Of a stretch of DNA of 17,362 nucleotides, positions 1 through 7,800 are shown one piece after another (the first letter of the stretch is position 1; every line of letters begins with the position of its first letter). The position numbers were made by a program, and so were the translations under genes. The notes below the pieces were generated by a model. The model searched no databases, was not told where the DNA came from, and saw only the letters and a program-made list of their open reading frames with translations. Source of the DNA: Nitrospira sp. ST-bin5 (GTDB lineage Bacteria > Nitrospirota > Nitrospiria > Nitrospirales > Nitrospiraceae); the NCBI GenBank assembly GCA_002083555.1, contig MSXN01000001.1, forward strand, positions 202,182 through 219,543, in the 5' to 3' direction.

Positions 1-669
1 AAAGCCGTAGCGGGCAGTCAGCCTGGCGGGATAGCGCGCGAGCAACTTCCCGGCAAGAAACTCGGCAACGGTTTCATCATCCACGACCGTGTGCCCGACG
101 GCGTTGATCGTTGCGAGCAAGAAACCTACCTGTGGATCTTTGATCGTTCCCCAGAGCAGCCCGGGCGAGTCGATAATGGCCATCTTGTCGTTCAGCTTGT
201 GCCGCTGTTGCACTTTGGTCACCGCCGGTTCGTCCCCCACACGGGCAATGCGCCGTTTGAGCAGCGTATTCATCAGGGTCGATTTGCCGACATTGGGGAC
301 ACCCATGATCAACATGCGCAGCGGCTTCACATTGCTGTTGCGATGGGGGGCGATCTGCTGGCACAGGCGGGGGATCTTGGCGGCATCACCCGCACCTTTG
401 CACGACAGGGCCACAGCCGTGACGCCCTCTTGTTGGTTGAACCGTTCAAGCCAGGCCTTCGTCACCGCCGGATCGGCAAGATCGGCTTTGTTCAAGACCT
501 TAAGGCATGGACGCTGCCGGGGCAGACGCAGTTCTTCGATCAATGGATTGGAACTGGCCTGAGGGGCGCGCGCATCCAACACCTCGACGATGACATCGAT
601 TACTTCCATCGTCTTGGCCGCTTCTTTGCGCGCCGCATTCATGTGACCGGGAAACCACTGAATCGACAT
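1..669 (-). CDS. rbgA: Ribosome biogenesis GTPase YlqF/RbgA (C-terminus beyond the window)
   Basis: This is a circularly permuted GTPase of the YlqF/RbgA family, which acts in the cytoplasm in late assembly of the 50S ribosomal subunit. The reading frame begins MSIQWFPGHM, the typical family N-terminus. The G motifs come in permuted order: G4 NKAD at residues 60-63, then G1 GVPNVGKS at 123-130, then G3 DSPG at 167-170. Only 223 codons are in the window; the family is usually about 280 residues, so the C-terminal RNA-binding part is missing because of the window edge, not because of a mutation. The ATG at 669 is preceded by a weak AGAAAG purine stretch. It is followed upstream by about 125 bp with no gene before the SCP2 gene. 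The family call is firm; the exact ribosomal role is taken from family knowledge. Confidence 0.93.
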   Translation of the reverse strand, partial: MSIQWFPGHMNAARKEAAKTMEVIDVIVEVLDARAPQASSNPLIEELRLPRQRPCLKVLNKADLADPAVTKAWLERFNQQEGVTAVALSCKGAGDAAKIPRLCQQIAPHRNSNVKPLRMLIMGVPNVGKSTLMNTLLKRRIARVGDEPAVTKVQQRHKLNDKMAIIDSPGLLWGTIKDPQVGFLLATINAVGHTVVDDETVAEFLAGKLLARYPARLTARYGF

Positions 670-796
670 AACGGGCCGTCTTTCTGAACAAGAGGATAGA
701 ATCACAGCCTCGCAGAGCGGGGCAAGAGCCGTCAAGCACAGGCTCTGGGCGTGCAGGAAGTCCGCACGAGGTCGAGCGGTACAAAAGATATGACAA

Positions 797-1132
797 TCAG
801 GCCCCGAGGGTAGGAAACAGCGATTTGAGCTGCATGGCCAGGCCCATGTCTCCGCTCACGCGAAGGCGGCCGGTCATCACGCTGGCCGGCACATTGAGCT
901 TGCCGTTGAGCAGCTTCAGACAGTCATCGCCCGCCATAGAGATCGTCACCTGCGGATCGGCATGCGCTCCCGCCTGCACGGTACAGGCTCCATCCTTCAC
1001 TTGCACTGAATACTGCCCGCCCTGGGTACCACTCAGATCGAACTGATAGACGACCGTGACATCTTCGGCAGCATCCCGATCAAGCGAGGCCGGAAGCGAC
1101 TGGAAAAATTCGCCGATAGTGGTGGGTTTCAT
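797..1132 (-). CDS. SCP2 sterol-binding domain protein
   Basis: A 111-residue protein beginning MKPTTIGEFF that fits a single stand-alone SCP2 (sterol carrier protein 2) domain. Typical features are the early V-V-Y-Q-F-D-L strand, the D-P-Q-V-T-I-S-M strand leading into D-D-C-L-K-L-L-N-G-K-L, and the closing G-D-M-G-L-A-M-Q-L-K-S-L-F segment. Such domains form a hydrophobic pocket that binds lipids or acyl chains; the ligand here cannot be told. No signal peptide or membrane segment is present, so it should be cytosolic. I chose the ATG at 1132 because the longer reading frame needs a TTG at 1204 inside a perfect hairpin region. No good ribosome binding site is visible. The gene follows the SpeD-like gene on the same strand but a hairpin separates them. 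Confidence 0.8.
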   Translation of the reverse strand: MKPTTIGEFFQSLPASLDRDAAEDVTVVYQFDLSGTQGGQYSVQVKDGACTVQAGAHADPQVTISMAGDDCLKLLNGKLNVPASVMTGRLRVSGDMGLAMQLKSLFPTLGA

Positions 1133-1168
1133 GAGTGGATAGAAGAGGGGTTCGTTGGTGACGGCAAT

Positions 1169-1192
1169 GGGGGCCACAGGTCTGTGGCCCCC
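1169..1192 (-). terminator. Perfect GC-rich hairpin, possible terminator of the SpeD-like gene
   Basis: The sequence GGGGGCCACAG at 1169-1179 is followed by its exact reverse complement at 1182-1192, giving about a 10-bp stem and a 4-base loop. It lies 24 bp past the stop codon of the SpeD-like gene and 36 bp before the SCP2 start. There is no T-run after the stem on either strand, so it is not a canonical intrinsic terminator; it could stabilise the mRNA 3' end or pause polymerase. Confidence 0.45.
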
Positions 1193-1216
1193 ACGCGCAG
1201 GCAATTCAACAGCTAT

Positions 1217-1657
1217 CTAATAACGAAGCGTGACGGTCGCCATGCTCCGGCGCGCGCCGAAGAATTCCTTCGAGAAGGATTCGACGACGGCGGGGTCATA
1301 CCCCTTGCAGCTGAAAATATCGAGATAGGCGTTGTTGGTGTCGTTGGCAAAATGGCCGCCGATCAACGACGTCGAGATCAGCTGCACCATGGAGTAGCCG
1401 GCCACACGACCTTCGCCGAAATTCACGACCTGGCACTCGCCAAAACGCTTCATCCCGATGAGCTCGCAGAGCTCAACGACGTAGCGCTTGATGTGGTCAG
1501 CATCACGGATGAGGTCGGGATTGCAGTCTTGGAGATCGACGGCGGTGCAAAGGCCCCATGCCTTGCCGGGTCCTACCATGTCCTGGACAGGTAGCGAAGC
1601 GGCGACAGGGGTGCTCGTTGGTAAGATTGACGACTCGGATCCAGCCGAGATGCTCAT
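1217..1657 (-). CDS. SpeD-like pyruvoyl-dependent decarboxylase (S-adenosylmethionine decarboxylase homologue)
   Basis: A 146-residue protein with the small bacterial/archaeal AdoMet decarboxylase fold. Family members cleave themselves before a serine, which becomes the pyruvoyl cofactor. Aligning the core L-I-S-T-S-L-I-G-G-H with the classical I-S-E-S-H-L-S-I-H puts Ser97, His102 and Cys117 at exactly the spacing of the classical catalytic Ser/His/Cys (+5 and +20). However, the residue before the cleavage serine is Thr96 instead of Glu, and the usual T-W-P-E is F-A-N-D. Some SpeD homologues are known to decarboxylate ornithine or arginine instead of AdoMet, so the substrate is open. I chose the ATG at 1657: AGAAAGG lies 9 bases upstream, better than the in-frame GTG at 1693. 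No spermidine synthase gene is nearby. Confidence 0.8.
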   Translation of the reverse strand: MSISAGSESSILPTSTPVAASLPVQDMVGPGKAWGLCTAVDLQDCNPDLIRDADHIKRYVVELCELIGMKRFGECQVVNFGEGRVAGYSMVQLISTSLIGGHFANDTNNAYLDIFSCKGYDPAVVESFSKEFFGARRSMATVTLRY

Positions 1658-1714
1658 GGGTCGAGACCTTTCTGTTAAAGAGTAAAGAGACACGCGCCCG
1701 GCACATTTTTTTGC

Positions 1715-1723
1715 ACTATACCA
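1715..1723 (-). promoter_or_regulatory. Extended -10 promoter candidate for the SpeD-like gene
   Basis: Read on the minus strand, TGGTATAGT combines a TGn extension with a good -10 hexamer (TATAGT). No strong -35 is visible at the usual distance, which is common for extended -10 promoters. Transcription would start near 1708, giving a leader of roughly 50 bases before the ATG at 1657. Seen by eye only. Confidence 0.4.
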
Positions 1724-1795
1724 TGAAGTTTTTTCAGTGAGACGCAGCGCGAAAACTTTTTTTTAGCTCGGGCCACCCGGGTCTCTCCAAGTCGG

Positions 1796-1825
1796 TTGAC
1801 AAGGTTCACACCCCTCGGTGACAAT
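1796..1825 (+). promoter_or_regulatory. Promoter candidate, near-leaderless, for the small Cys-pair gene
   Basis: A perfect -35 TTGACA at 1796-1801 is followed after 18 bp by GACAAT at 1820-1825, a fair -10. Transcription would start about 1832, only a few bases before the ATG at 1836, which has no Shine-Dalgarno. The layout suggests a leaderless or almost leaderless mRNA. Confidence 0.5.
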
Positions 1826-1835
1826 GCGCCCCACT

Positions 1836-2021
1836 ATGAGCAACCCATCGACTCCGACCGTATCCGCAGCGACGCTCCCAGACCGACTCTGCACCTGGTG
1901 CAAGGTGTCGATGAAGAAACGCCTGGTCGGCGGCGCGCAATTCATCCACTACACCTGCCCGAAGTGCGTCTTCCAACACACAACCCGACTGGGCCCGAAG
2001 CTTCCCCCCGTCAAACACTAA
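1836..2021 (+). CDS. Small Cys-pair (zinc-ribbon-like) hypothetical protein
   Basis: A 61-residue basic protein with two Cys pairs, C-T-W-C near residue 21 and C-P-K-C near residue 44, about 20 residues apart. This is the usual layout of a small zinc ribbon, so one zinc ion is the likely ligand; the role is unknown. In-frame GTG (1818) and ATG (1824) codons lie upstream, but a promoter-like pair ends at 1825, so the ATG at 1836 is the best-placed start, close to the predicted transcription start. Overlapping frames on both strands carry no recognisable motif. It is transcribed towards the patatin gene 79 bp away but may be a separate unit. Confidence 0.6.
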   Translation: MSNPSTPTVSAATLPDRLCTWCKVSMKKRLVGGAQFIHYTCPKCVFQHTTRLGPKLPPVKH

Positions 2022-2100
2022 CCCCCTCTCGGTTGCTCCGCTCCAAAGCTTAAGTGGAATCACTCGCGCCCTCTTTCTTCACTTCCGGGATTCCGCTAGA

Positions 2101-4083
2101 GTGCCGCCTGTGATAGACCTCCGGCGATCATCGCGCGATCTCTGCCTGTCGAGCGCGGGCCTGCTTCTGCTGCTGGCCGCATTCTCCGCCTGCCAAACCG
2201 TTCCAACCAAGACCTATGACATCCGCCAGCGGGCCTTCACCTATCAACCCGGGACCCTCGTCCAGGATTACCAGGAGGAGTACGCCTACATCGAACAACG
2301 GCGGAACACCGTGGCCAGCGGCGAGTCCAACGGCGTCGCCGATCATGTCCCGATGGTCCTGCAGGTGCCCCCGTACCTGACCGGCCTGGCTTTCTCCGGC
2401 GGCGGCATTCGCTCGGCCACCTTCCATCTGGGCCTGTTGCAATCGCTCCACGACATGCAGCGATTACCCAAGATCGACTACCTGAGCACCGTGTCAGGCG
2501 GATCCTATGTGGCAGGCTGGATGCTAGCTCATCTGGGCCAGGAACAGGACGATGTCTACGGCAATCTCGTCCAGACGATGGACCAGGGCAAGCTCCTCGA
2601 CCCACATAACGATTTCGTCGCCCATCTGCGGCATCATTCCGGCTTTATCAAGGAGGGCGGCTTCTGGGAAGGGCCGAAGCTCATGTGGGGCTATCTATGG
2701 CGACTGATCCCCTATTACATGTGGGATTTGATGCTTCACATTAAAACTCCGCCGGAGATCGGCAACGAACTCCACCTCTTCACCCCCTATGAAGCCCGGA
2801 TTCAGCTCACCTATCTGCGCGGGAAGCACGAGACTCCGCTCGTTCGGCTCAATCGCAAAGACGCCGACGCGCCGTATCTGATCATCAACGGCAATCTGGT
2901 CAACCGCGGCCGGCCACGCGCCTATGAAGGCGAGTCGAACCGTCCCTACCGCGACAATTACAATTTCGAGTTTACGCGCGACTACACCGGCTCCGATGGG
3001 CTGGGCTACATCCAAAGCGCCGGGTTCGGCCTGCCCGTGGTCGAAGCCCAGACCGAGGATGGCAAACCGGCCTGGTTCAATCCGCGAAAAGTGGTTGTGG
3101 AGGATCTGACCGAAGGCACCTGCCACAAGCCGAGACCGGAACGGGTCAGGGCCGATGCCTGCGTGCGACTCTCGCAAGCCATGACTGCGTCAGGCGCGGG
3201 ACTGGATCTGGACAGCCTAGTCGAAGAATGGTACCGGAACGACGTCGCGCGTCTACTCTTCCGGTTCGGCACCGCCCCCTTCAACATCAACAACGAATAT
3301 CAAACCTGGAACTACGCCCGCCGCTTCAATACCCCTGTCACCACCGTCTGGGACTATTTTCTGATGATGACCATCCAACGGATCTGGCCCGACACCAAGA
3401 GCCGGTGGATCGAGATCACCGACGGCTCGTTCTACGACAATCTCGGCACACACACCTTACTCCGCCGCCAGGTCAGTCACATCATCGTCGGCGACGCCAC
3501 CCTCGATACCACCTGGCAATACGACTACCTCCACCATCTCCAGGCCAGAATCAAAAGCTATTTCGGCGAGGGGGTGCAGTGGTGCGGAGAAATCCCGGAA
3601 CAACATGAGATCGTCTGGTACCGCCGCTTCTGGGTCCTGCGGCCAGACGGTACCCCGACCGTCATTCACTACCTGAAGCCCTATGCGTACAATCCGACGC
3701 TCTTCAAAAAGAACCCGTCATTGGCCGCGCCCGGCAAAATCTTCGTCAGCGCCGATCCGGAAAGCGGCCGTCCGTTGGCCGAAGCGCCGCTGGCCAGTCC
3801 ACCCACGAACCCGACCCATCTGGATGGCAACCGGCTCCTCGCGATGATCGGCGACGACCGAGCGCGCGAACGGGCGCAACTGGCCATCAAGAAGGTGACA
3901 AAGATCGTCGAGGCGCCTGAAGGCAAGGAGTTTCCCCAGACGAGCACGGTGTTTCAGTGGTATGAGCTGGAAGAATTCGAGGCCTACCGGCACCTGGGCT
4001 ACCTGATGGGCTGGGCCTATCTGTCGAAGCTGGAGTTGTCCGAAACGGAACTGGCCCCCGCGGCAACCTGCCGCACGTTATAG
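2101..4083 (+). CDS. Patatin-like phospholipase family lipoprotein
   Basis: A 660-residue protein, probably a lipid acyl hydrolase of the patatin/cPLA2-like superfamily with a Ser-Asp dyad. The oxyanion glycine motif GGGIR is at residues 100-104, the nucleophile elbow S-T-V-S-G-G-S places Ser132 in the elbow, and D-G-S-F-Y-D-N-L-G places Asp441 as the partner. The elbow has Thr instead of the usual first Gly of GxSxG, which is common in this large subgroup. The N-terminus has a basic start, a Leu-rich stretch (21-27) and Cys31 in F-S-A-C, an acceptable though not perfect lipobox, so the enzyme is probably a lipoprotein facing the periplasm. More than 300 residues separate Ser and Asp, much longer than in simple patatins. 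The start is GTG at 2101; the ribosome binding site is poor and an in-frame GTG at 2110 is possible. Its stop lies 10 bp from the convergent PilZ gene. Confidence 0.88.
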   Translation: MPPVIDLRRSSRDLCLSSAGLLLLLAAFSACQTVPTKTYDIRQRAFTYQPGTLVQDYQEEYAYIEQRRNTVASGESNGVADHVPMVLQVPPYLTGLAFSGGGIRSATFHLGLLQSLHDMQRLPKIDYLSTVSGGSYVAGWMLAHLGQEQDDVYGNLVQTMDQGKLLDPHNDFVAHLRHHSGFIKEGGFWEGPKLMWGYLWRLIPYYMWDLMLHIKTPPEIGNELHLFTPYEARIQLTYLRGKHETPLVRLNRKDADAPYLIINGNLVNRGRPRAYEGESNRPYRDNYNFEFTRDYTGSDGLGYIQSAGFGLPVVEAQTEDGKPAWFNPRKVVVEDLTEGTCHKPRPERVRADACVRLSQAMTASGAGLDLDSLVEEWYRNDVARLLFRFGTAPFNINNEYQTWNYARRFNTPVTTVWDYFLMMTIQRIWPDTKSRWIEITDGSFYDNLGTHTLLRRQVSHIIVGDATLDTTWQYDYLHHLQARIKSYFGEGVQWCGEIPEQHEIVWYRRFWVLRPDGTPTVIHYLKPYAYNPTLFKKNPSLAAPGKIFVSADPESGRPLAEAPLASPPTNPTHLDGNRLLAMIGDDRARERAQLAIKKVTKIVEAPEGKEFPQTSTVFQWYELEEFEAYRHLGYLMGWAYLSKLELSETELAPAATCRTL

Positions 4084-4093
4084 GAATCAGCCT

Positions 4094-4417
4094 CTAGCGG
4101 CGGGAAAAGCTGTTCTGCACATGATCGTCGAGGATATGGGCCAGTCGCTCACGATCCTCCAAGCTGATCGCGGTGATCGTCGCGCCAAATTTCGGGGACC
4201 GCACATGGACGACCTGTAATCCACAGGTCAGTGTTCGGCCCTGCTCAAGATCAAGCACCAACTGGAGCGTATCGCCGCTCTTCACAAACAGACGGCTCTC
4301 AATTTTGACGCCGGTCTCGCTGACATCTACTACCTTGCACGGCACCGAGAGCGACCCTCGCTGCAAGCGGCCGGCACGGCTCAGCTCGACACGTGATCCT
4401 TTTCGCTTGAATCCCAT
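4094..4417 (-). CDS. PilZ domain protein
   Basis: A 107-residue single-domain PilZ protein. The two c-di-GMP contact motifs are present: RxxxR as R5-K-G-S-R9 at the N-terminus, and DxSxxG as D-V-S-E-T-G after the first strand. Proteins of this size usually act as small cytosolic receptors that change motility, secretion or polysaccharide functions on binding c-di-GMP; the partner here is unknown. The ATG at 4417 has a very good AGGAGG ribosome binding site 9 bases upstream, so the longer frame starting at 4504 is rejected. It lies 70 bp downstream of the DUF1499 gene on the same strand and ends tail to tail with the patatin gene, with no clear terminator between them. Confidence 0.85.
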   Translation of the reverse strand: MGFKRKGSRVELSRAGRLQRGSLSVPCKVVDVSETGVKIESRLFVKSGDTLQLVLDLEQGRTLTCGLQVVHVRSPKFGATITAISLEDRERLAHILDDHVQNSFSRR

Positions 4418-4487
4418 AGCATCTGCCCTCCTGCTTTGGAAGCATAGCAAGGGGGAGGATAACGCCCAAGAACATTTCCGAAACGCG

Positions 4488-4847
4488 CTAGAGCTTGTCG
4501 CCAAGGAGGGACCGGATCTCTTCCATGCGCTTCCGGTTGACGCCGAGATCGCCGTAGCCGGTGCGTGAGGCAGAGCGGAAGTGGATGGTCTTGGTCTCGT
4601 CGTCGAAGAGAAACTCTACGTCATCGACAAAGCGGAGCAGCAGGCTGGTGAACTCATAGTGCAGGTAGGATTCGTCTTCCTCGACAAGCCTGGTGCGGGC
4701 CATGCCCTGAACAATGGCCTTGAGCGACTCCTTCGCCTCAGCCCGCGACTTGCGGTAACGAAACGGCACGATGGCATGCCCCTCATCCGTGGCGTGGGTG
4801 GAGACACAGTTGGGACTTGTCGGGCAGGTAAGGCTTCTCGTTGTCAT
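4488..4847 (-). CDS. DUF1499 domain protein
   Basis: A 119-residue protein covering essentially a single DUF1499 domain. The family signature is clear: an early C-P-x-S-P-N-C-V-S segment, a central Y-L-H-Y-E-F-T-S segment, D-D-V-E-F-L-F-D-D, and the closing R-S-A-S-R-T-G-Y-G-D-L-G-V-N-R-K-R. The function of DUF1499 is not established. No signal peptide is evident, although many relatives carry one, so it is probably cytosolic. The ATG at 4847 has GGAG about 13 bases upstream, somewhat far. It is followed by the PilZ gene 70 bp downstream, and the two may be cotranscribed. Calling the family is safe; no activity can be assigned. Confidence 0.88.
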   Translation of the reverse strand: MTTRSLTCPTSPNCVSTHATDEGHAIVPFRYRKSRAEAKESLKAIVQGMARTRLVEEDESYLHYEFTSLLLRFVDDVEFLFDDETKTIHFRSASRTGYGDLGVNRKRMEEIRSLLGDKL

Positions 4848-4916
4848 CTCAGCTCATATTCTCCACATAGAAACATCCCGCATCCCGCAACCTGACCCCA
4901 CGATCCCACGATGCAA

Positions 4917-5933
4917 TCACGGCACTGGCGGCTTGGCTTTTCGCTTTAGGTAGTCGGCGCCGAAATCCACCCCCAACTCGACCCAAATCGGCAGATGGTC
5001 GGACATCTTGTAGGTCCGCCACTCGCGATAGGCCTTGGCATCCTTGTCGGGTAGGTATGTGGCCTGATCGTCGTGACGATAGACCTGGTCGAAAAATGGA
5101 AACACGCCCGCCTTGGCGACACTCACCTGGCTTTTGACGTCCGGAGCCAGGAACGCCATCTGATCGAACGGTTTGTCCAGATTGGCGTTCGTGTACTTCC
5201 CTTTCAGGCCCGCCGGGATCTCGAAATCCGCCTTCTCGATCGCTTTGAATGTGGCATCGTTGGTGGTGAAGACGTTGAAGTCACCCAGCAGGACTGCGTT
5301 GTTGGCCCATCGATCCTTTGACTTCATGCGCGCTTTCAGCAGCTTCACCACAACTTCAGCTTCTTTCTGGCGCTGCGGGTCGTCCGGTTTCGCATCCCCG
5401 TAATATAAATGCTGCGTGCAGATCGTAAATTTGAACCAGCCCGCCCGGAACCCGGCCAGATAGGGTGTCCGTGAGAAGGCAAAATCCGACACTAACGTGT
5501 CTCCGTCTTTTTTCATGGGCGGGACTAACTCGCCGGCCAAGCCGCCGAAGGACAACTTCCGCGTATCGTAGATGTAAGCATGCCGTTCACTGTTTCCCTG
5601 CACGCCGAGCGTCACGTCGGACACCAGGAATTTCCACCAGCCTCCAAGAATCCCCATCAAGCCGTCCAACGCGTCGAGATCGTCACGCACTTCCTGGACC
5701 GCGATCAAATCGAACCGCGAGATGATCTCCGCCAGGTAAAAGAGCGCTTCCTTATCCCTGCCATCGGACTTGTTGCCGCCGAATTCCCGAATGTTCCAAC
5801 TCGCCAGAAGCAGCGTCTGATCCAGCGTCTTGGCCGGCACGCTCGCATCCAACGCCTTCTTGAGGCGGAGCAGTCCCTCCGCTGTCCGTCGACCTACTGG
5901 AGTTCGATTATCGATCGCACTGTAGAAAGGCAT
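4917..5933 (-). CDS. Endonuclease/exonuclease/phosphatase-fold protein (DNase I-like)
   Basis: A 338-residue protein with the full set of metal-dependent EEP-superfamily motifs in order: S-W-N-I-R (Asn47), V-Q-E-V (Glu81), G-D-F-N (Asp218, Asn220) and S-D-H-L-P (Asp312, His313). The family hydrolyses phosphodiester or phosphomonoester bonds in nucleic acids, phosphoinositides or other substrates; the motif set does not decide which. There is no convincing signal peptide, so it is likely cytosolic, unlike secreted nucleases and sphingomyelinases. The ATG at 5933 has AAGGGG 7-8 bases upstream, better than the in-frame TTG at 5948. It is flanked by about 70 bp before DUF1499 and by 141 bp after the FKBP gene, so it is probably its own unit. 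Confidence 0.88.
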   Translation of the reverse strand: MPFYSAIDNRTPVGRRTAEGLLRLKKALDASVPAKTLDQTLLLASWNIREFGGNKSDGRDKEALFYLAEIISRFDLIAVQEVRDDLDALDGLMGILGGWWKFLVSDVTLGVQGNSERHAYIYDTRKLSFGGLAGELVPPMKKDGDTLVSDFAFSRTPYLAGFRAGWFKFTICTQHLYYGDAKPDDPQRQKEAEVVVKLLKARMKSKDRWANNAVLLGDFNVFTTNDATFKAIEKADFEIPAGLKGKYTNANLDKPFDQMAFLAPDVKSQVSVAKAGVFPFFDQVYRHDDQATYLPDKDAKAYREWRTYKMSDHLPIWVELGVDFGADYLKRKAKPPVP

Positions 5934-6074
5934 CGGCGTCCCCTTCAAGATAAGCAGGTATATGCGACACGATCATAAGCTGTCATGCCGCAGCACTCCT
6001 TCTCCCACACAAGGAGAACTACGGGAGCGAAGACTAAACAGAATAAAGGAAAAAGTCGAGGCGGAAGGATACGA

Positions 6075-6485
6075 TCAGCACTTGCTTCGGTTCAGCTCTA
6101 AGGAGGAAATCTCTCGCACCCACAGTTCCACCACCAATACCGCATTGGCGGGAATCAGATCCGGAATGCCTTTGTCCCGATAGGCCAGGTGGGGGCTGAT
6201 ACGGACCTTGCGATAGCCACCGGCTTTCATGCCGATCAGAGCATGCTCGACGCCGGCAATGGCCTGGCGCTGCCCGAGTACGATCATGTGATCGATGAAC
6301 GTCACGCCATCGGCGACCCGGATCATCTCCTTGGGAGCCTGCTTAGCCTGAATGTCGTTGAGCGGGACTTCCTCGCCCTGATTCAGGAAGATCCGTGCGT
6401 TATAGAGGACGCGATCGCTCTTCTCCGCCTGACGGCCTTCCCCTTCCCGTTCTTCCAGCAACTTGAGTCCGCTCAGGCGCTTCAT
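6075..6485 (-). CDS. FKBP-type peptidyl-prolyl isomerase-like protein
   Basis: A 136-residue single-domain protein. Its C-terminal half matches the FKBP core: G-M-K-A-G-G-Y-R-K-V-R-I followed by S-P-H-L-A-Y-R-D-K-G-I-P and L-I-P-A-N-A-V-L-V-V-E-L, with the conserved active-site Tyr of the A-Y-R-D loop. The N-terminal half is less typical. FKBPs isomerise Xaa-Pro bonds and act as folding helpers; no signal peptide is seen, so a cytosolic role is likely. Its ATG overlaps the stop codon of the upstream DUF2914 gene by one base (TGATG), which implies translational coupling and a shared mRNA. Whether it is an active isomerase is not certain, since several pocket residues cannot be placed by eye. 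Confidence 0.82.
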   Translation of the reverse strand: MKRLSGLKLLEEREGEGRQAEKSDRVLYNARIFLNQGEEVPLNDIQAKQAPKEMIRVADGVTFIDHMIVLGQRQAIAGVEHALIGMKAGGYRKVRISPHLAYRDKGIPDLIPANAVLVVELWVREISSLELNRSKC

Positions 6486-7594
6486 CAGTATGCGAGAGTC
6501 CTCAACGCAGTCGGGTGATCATTCCGTTGCTCGACCCGGACCGATACCCGTCCGACGATGCGGCCGTCTTCTGTTTCCACGTCCACACGCCAGTCGCCGG
6601 GGTCGAGCCGCTGTTTGAAGGTGTAGGCGCGATAGCCGCCTTCGCGGCCGCCGGAAATCTTGATAGGAATCTTGTCAGCATGAGTAAAGGGCTTGCTGCT
6701 GTTCGAACGGAAATACCAATGATGATACACCGTCGCATCCAGTGCCACCGGGGCAAACACGGCGGTGAAGCAATAGATGGGCTCGTCGGCGGGAAAGGGA
6801 TTCTCCGACCGCTTCCAGACTTCGTACCATTGGCGATCGTAGGTCAGGAGAAACTGATCCCCCTGCCGCTGCACTTCGCGATAGATGCCGCCGAACTTCA
6901 TCGAGAGCGGCACCGGCGGAATCCAGTTCAGGAAATAAAACCCCACCAGCAGCGCAATAAGCCCGAACGCCGGAGCCGTGACGCCGACAGCCTCGCGCTT
7001 TGAGCGATCCGGATTGTTGCGGTAGATCAAATGAACGACACGAAGGGTGACCATCGCGGTCAAGCCGGCGCCCGCGAGGAACACGACCATGTTCATCAGC
7101 CCGGTCATCACCGGGAGAAAGAACGTGAAAAAAGCGAAGCACACCAGCGCATAGAGACTGATCAGCAGGCGCAAACTCGAAAGTCGATCGCGCAGGAACT
7201 CGTTCCCGACCAGCAGCAGAATCAACAGGGCAAAGAAGATCGCGCTGCTCGTCAGCGTCGCGCTGCGGGAATAGAAGATCGCATAGGCGCTGAACAGCCC
7301 GCCCAACAGAAACTGCACGGCCATCGGGTAATAGGGCCTGGCGCGCAGCACCCAGCGAGAAAAAGGCGAGAGCGCGGCCAACTGCTCCCGCTCCGGCGGC
7401 GGCTCGATCCCCAACCGGCCGGTCAGCACGATGAGGACGCCTAAGAGCAATAGATAGATCAGCAGCAACAGATTGTCTTGCAACCGGTCGATGCGCGTGA
7501 GCGTGAGGGTGTCGTAGGTCACACCGGACAGAAAAAACACCGCCGGCATGAAGGGCTTGGTGAGGATCGTCTTAATGCGCTGCGTCGCAGACAT
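6485..7594 (-). CDS. Polytopic membrane protein with C-terminal DUF2914 domain
   Basis: A 369-residue protein. The first 235 residues or so hold about seven hydrophobic segments (for example near residues 14-34, 42-60, 90-110, 115-135, 140-165, 168-188 and 210-230), and the last 100 residues form a soluble DUF2914 domain with V-Y-H-H-W-Y-F, G-G-R-E-G-G-Y-R-A-Y and D-P-G-D-W-R-V-D-V-E-T. The function of DUF2914 is not established; the tail resembles a small beta-rich sensing or binding module. I chose the ATG at 7594, with GGTAGG a few bases upstream, over the longer frame from 7630. It is the first gene of a coupled pair with the FKBP gene, so the isomerase may serve the same process, although one is in the membrane and the other appears cytosolic. 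Confidence 0.8.
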   Translation of the reverse strand: MSATQRIKTILTKPFMPAVFFLSGVTYDTLTLTRIDRLQDNLLLLIYLLLLGVLIVLTGRLGIEPPPEREQLAALSPFSRWVLRARPYYPMAVQFLLGGLFSAYAIFYSRSATLTSSAIFFALLILLLVGNEFLRDRLSSLRLLISLYALVCFAFFTFFLPVMTGLMNMVVFLAGAGLTAMVTLRVVHLIYRNNPDRSKREAVGVTAPAFGLIALLVGFYFLNWIPPVPLSMKFGGIYREVQRQGDQFLLTYDRQWYEVWKRSENPFPADEPIYCFTAVFAPVALDATVYHHWYFRSNSSKPFTHADKIPIKISGGREGGYRAYTFKQRLDPGDWRVDVETEDGRIVGRVSVRVEQRNDHPTALRTLAY

Positions 7595-7800
7595 GACGCC
7601 TACCGTTTCGTATCTACATAGGATTGTCAAACTTTGCGAGAAAACGGACGGCTCAAAACGACATCCTTACTCACCCGCCCAGCCCTGGCGCGCCGAGACG
7701 CGCCTTGTCCCATGCGAGGCTACAGGAGAGAAATAACCGGAGGCGTACCGGTTCTCACCCGCCCACCCTAAGCTGCCAAGACAGCTTGTTCTCCGAGTGG
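7595..7800. other. Intergenic region with three short hairpins
   Basis: No gene is visible here. Three perfect small inverted repeats occur: GGCGCG/CGCGCC (7687-7692 and 7699-7704), ACCGG/CCGGT (7736-7740 and 7748-7752) and AAGCTG/CAGCTT (7770-7775 and 7782-7787). None is followed by a T-run. The region lies between the 353-residue protein gene and the DUF2914 gene, both on the minus strand, and is followed by a half copy of the palindromic repeat. The promoter for the DUF2914 gene should be here but no clear hexamers were found. Confidence 0.5.

Noticed and set aside
91..687. 198-codon plus-strand frame opposite the GTPase gene
   Set aside because: Antisense shadow; the minus strand has all G motifs of YlqF/RbgA.
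5990..6030. Terminator between the FKBP and EEP genes (CTCCTT/AAGGAG hairpin)
   Set aside because: Only a 6-bp stem and no T-run on either strand; too weak to list as a terminator.
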